Assembly: GCF_900103825.1 (NCBI RefSeq)
Contig: NZ_FNIF01000008.1
Span: forward strand, 62,001-126,000
Direction: 5' to 3'
Source of the DNA: Paenibacillus sp. yr247
GTDB taxonomy: Bacteria > Bacillota > Bacilli > Paenibacillales > NBRC-103111
DNA: 64,000 nt
Part shown: positions 62,031 through 64,000 of the stretch, piece by piece
Layout of the letters: every line of letters begins with the position of its first letter
Position numbering within the stretch: the stretch's first letter is position 1
Translations under genes and position numbers: made by a program
Notes under the pieces: model-generated
What the model saw: only the letters and a program-made list of their open reading frames with translations
What the model was told of the DNA's origin: nothing
Database searches by the model: none

Positions 62031-63146
62031 TTACTGTAAGAGTGAATAAACATCCGTATACATGTAGCCATGCGCCTCAGCAACAGCTTGGTAAGTCACA
62101 TGACCTGCCACTACGTTGATGCCCTTTGCAATTGCTTTGTTGTCCAAAGCTGCAAGCGCATATCCTTTATTGGCAATTTGCAAACCGTATGGTGTCGTTA
62201 CATTGTTGAGCGCCAGTGTTGACGTCCTCGCTACGGCTCCAGGCATGTTAGCCACCGCGTAATGAATGACACCGTGCTTCACATAGGTCGGTTGGTCGTG
62301 TGTTGTGATGCGATCGATCGTCTCAATCGATCCGCCTTGATCAATCGCCACGTCAACGATAACACTGCCCGGGCTCATCATTCTAACCATCTCTTCCGTC
62401 ACGAGACGCGGTGCGCGAGCTCCCGGAATAAGGACAGCTCCTACTACCAGATCAGCGCGGCGCACAACCTCGGCGATGTTGTAGGGATTGGACATAATTG
62501 TCTTCACACGACCTTGGAACTGATCATCTAATTGGCGTAGGCGATCTGGATTCAAGTCAACGATGCTGACATCGGCTCCAAGTCCGATTGCCATTTTCGC
62601 CGCATTGGCACCAACAATCCCGCCGCCGATCACAGCTACCTTACCTGGTTCAACACCCGGTACGCCGCCTAGCAGAATGCCTTTACCGCCATGCGCTTTC
62701 TCCAGAAAGTGAGCGCCGATCTGAACGGACATGCGTCCTGCCACTTCACTCATTGGCGTCAGCAGCGGAAGGCTGCCATTTTCTAGTTGAATCGTCTCAT
62801 AGGCGATAGCTGTTACTTTATTTTGAGCTAAGGCATGAGTCAATTCAGCCTCAGGTGCAAGGTGTAAATACGTGTATAAAATCATACCTTCATGGAAGTA
62901 TCCGTATTCTTCTGGAAGCGGTTCCTTTACTTTAACAACCATTTCGGCTGACCATACTTCGGCTGCAGTTTCAACGATTGTAGCACCGGCCTGAGCATAG
63001 TCTTCATCCGTGAATCCAATACTGTGACCTGCTAAGGTTTCTACCAATACTTCATGTCCCGCTTTTTTGTATGAAAGAACAGAGCTAGGTGTCATGCCCA
63101 CGCGAAACTCATTATTTTTTATTTCCTTAGGAACCCCAATAATCAT
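62031..63146 (-). CDS. ald: Alanine dehydrogenase
   Basis: NAD-dependent oxidative deamination of L-alanine to pyruvate and ammonia, important in alanine use and sporulation. 371 residues, the family length. It starts [20 protein letters not shown]; catalytic Lys and His are in [12 protein letters not shown] and [10 protein letters not shown]; the NAD-binding loop is [20 protein letters not shown]; a conserved end region is [23 protein letters not shown] precedes the ATG. A PucR regulator lies 124 bases upstream on the same strand and probably controls it. Confidence 0.96.
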   Translation of the reverse strand: MIIGVPKEIKNNEFRVGMTPSSVLSYKKAGHEVLVETLAGHSIGFTDEDYAQAGATIVETAAEVWSAEMVVKVKEPLPEEYGYFHEGMILYTYLHLAPEAELTHALAQNKVTAIAYETIQLENGSLPLLTPMSEVAGRMSVQIGAHFLEKAHGGKGILLGGVPGVEPGKVAVIGGGIVGANAAKMAIGLGADVSIVDLNPDRLRQLDDQFQGRVKTIMSNPYNIAEVVRRADLVVGAVLIPGARAPRLVTEEMVRMMSPGSVIVDVAIDQGGSIETIDRITTHDQPTYVKHGVIHYAVANMPGAVARTSTLALNNVTTPYGLQIANKGYALAALDNKAIAKGINVVAGHVTYQAVAEAHGYMYTDVYSLLQ

Positions 63147-63270
63147 TATGCATCTACCTCTCTTAATGACCCCTTAAAAGGGGATCAATCTCATCTTGTC
63201 GATTCCAAGTATAAGACTGATCCATGGACGTTCCATTAGACAAATTGTAAAGAATCTTTACCATTTCTTT

Positions 63271-64000
63271 TCACAATTTTATTTCCGGATTCAACAGCTG
63301 ATAGGCACGAATACCTACCTGCAGCGCCAGGCGCTTTTCCGGCAGCATGTAATCGGCTCCTAGCAGCTCTTCCATTTTCTCCAAGCGATAATAGAGGGAT
63401 TGCCTGACGATAAAAAGCTGCTGGGCGGCGATTTGCTTCGATCCATCACTGTCGAGATACACTTTAAGTGTACGCAGAAGTTCACTGCCTTTCATCTGAT
63501 CATGGTCGATGATCGGCCCCAAATACGTGCGCACGAAGGAATGCAAAATTTGTTTATCCGCGATGTGAAACAGCAGTTGGAAAACACCAAGCTCATCAAA
63601 AAACAGCACCTTACCTTGCAGCGTAGGAGCCAACGAAATCGCTTGAAGTGCCTCCTGATAGCTTAGGTGAGCTTGCATAAAACTTCGATTTCTTTGTCCA
63701 ACTCCGATAGTCAGCCTGATCTCTTCCTCTGCCTTCGTAAGCCCAAGTGACTGGAATACCTGCTGCAGTCGATCTTTGGAGGGTCGCTTCGGCGCTTTAT
63801 CAAAAGCTACGACGACGAGTCTGTTATTTTTCAAAGTAATCAACGGATGGAAAGTATGCTGTTCAAAAACCGATCGTACGGCAAGAGAAAGATGAATGCC
63901 CAAAGACTCGATACCGTCGACCATCGTGGTTTGGCCTTCTGCTTGTTCATGCTCAAATTCGATCAGGATCACGTGATAGGGAAGCTCATTAAGCTGTTTA
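63271..64000 (-). CDS. PucR-family transcriptional regulator (partial, AdeR-like)
   Basis: The frame is open to the window edge, so the 5' part of the gene lies outside. The visible 242 codons contain a GGDEF-like middle region (LTIGVGQRNRSFMQAHLSYQ, then EALQAISLA) and the C-terminal PucR helix-turn-helix LLRTLKVYLDSDGSKQIAAQ and LFIVRQSLYYRLEKMEELLG. In B. subtilis the PucR-type AdeR activates ald; the position directly upstream of ald supports the same role here, although it is transcribed in the same direction. Confidence 0.88.
   Translation of the reverse strand, partial: KQLNELPYHVILIEFEHEQAEGQTTMVDGIESLGIHLSLAVRSVFEQHTFHPLITLKNNRLVVVAFDKAPKRPSKDRLQQVFQSLGLTKAEEEIRLTIGVGQRNRSFMQAHLSYQEALQAISLAPTLQGKVLFFDELGVFQLLFHIADKQILHSFVRTYLGPIIDHDQMKGSELLRTLKVYLDSDGSKQIAAQQLFIVRQSLYYRLEKMEELLGADYMLPEKRLALQVGIRAYQLLNPEIKL

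Overview
The window reads as a chromosome segment of a Gram-positive, endospore-forming Bacillota bacterium, most likely Paenibacillus or a close relative. The evidence is the mix of families: T-box controlled aminoacyl-tRNA synthetases, YitT, YmaF, DUF2536 (YrzA), YheC/D-type ATP-grasp, LtaS-like polymer synthases, a PucR regulator beside alanine dehydrogenase, strong AGGAGG ribosome binding sites, frequent GTG/TTG starts and intrinsic terminators. This is inference from families; no rRNA or tRNA gene is present to confirm it.

Layout. 1-3.4 kb: a zinc uptake operon (znuA-znuC-znuB) with a ccdA-like gene at its end, behind a good sigma-A promoter and a Zur-like dyad. 3.4-6.6 kb: a small lipoprotein, metG under a methionine T-box, and yidD. 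6.6-9.8 kb: a decayed zone with a transposase-derived zinc-ribbon gene behind a LexA-box-like promoter, a frameshifted Gly-Ser repeat gene, short tandem repeats, a GH42 beta-galactosidase tail, a broken AraC regulator and a truncated DsbA-family gene joined to it. 9.9-23 kb: two TetK/L-like MFS exporters and two paralogous LtaS-like membrane sulfatases, with YmaF, a mutarotase, a CPBP protease, a two-component system and YitT between them. 23-25.8 kb: Gfo/Idh/MocA oxidoreductase and sugar isomerase divergent from an AraC regulator. 26-27.3 kb: DinB, a small unknown gene and a GH36 alpha-galactosidase 5' remnant. 27.4-31 kb: a complete fixABCX electron-bifurcating flavoprotein operon.

31.7-39.4 kb: GNAT, HAD hydrolase, EmrB/QacA-type MFS, TauE, FetAB-type ABC exporter, panD, ATP-grasp and threonine synthase. 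39.4-50.1 kb: a conserved unknown, argS under an arginine T-box, an EamA transporter, a GDYXXLXY/DUF2157 membrane protein, a heterodimeric ABC exporter, DUF2536 and a two-gene unit with an HPr-like protein lacking the phosphorylatable histidine. 50.1-55.9 kb: a TctCBA tricarboxylate transporter divergent from a CitA/CitB-type two-component system, with cre-like sites between. 56-58.8 kb: acetyl-xylan-esterase family protein plus an unrecognised glycan-related protein. 59-61.6 kb: metNIQ methionine importer, whose metN appears to start at a non-AUG codon. 61.6-64 kb: a YitT C-terminal remnant, alanine dehydrogenase, and a PucR-family regulator running off the end.

I see no prophage, CRISPR array or clearly new defence system. 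The most interesting points are the non-AUG metN start, the candidate SOS-controlled zinc-ribbon gene, a leader hairpin plus Shine-Dalgarno module shared by two unrelated genes, the HPr-like protein without His15, and several readable remnants of lost genes.
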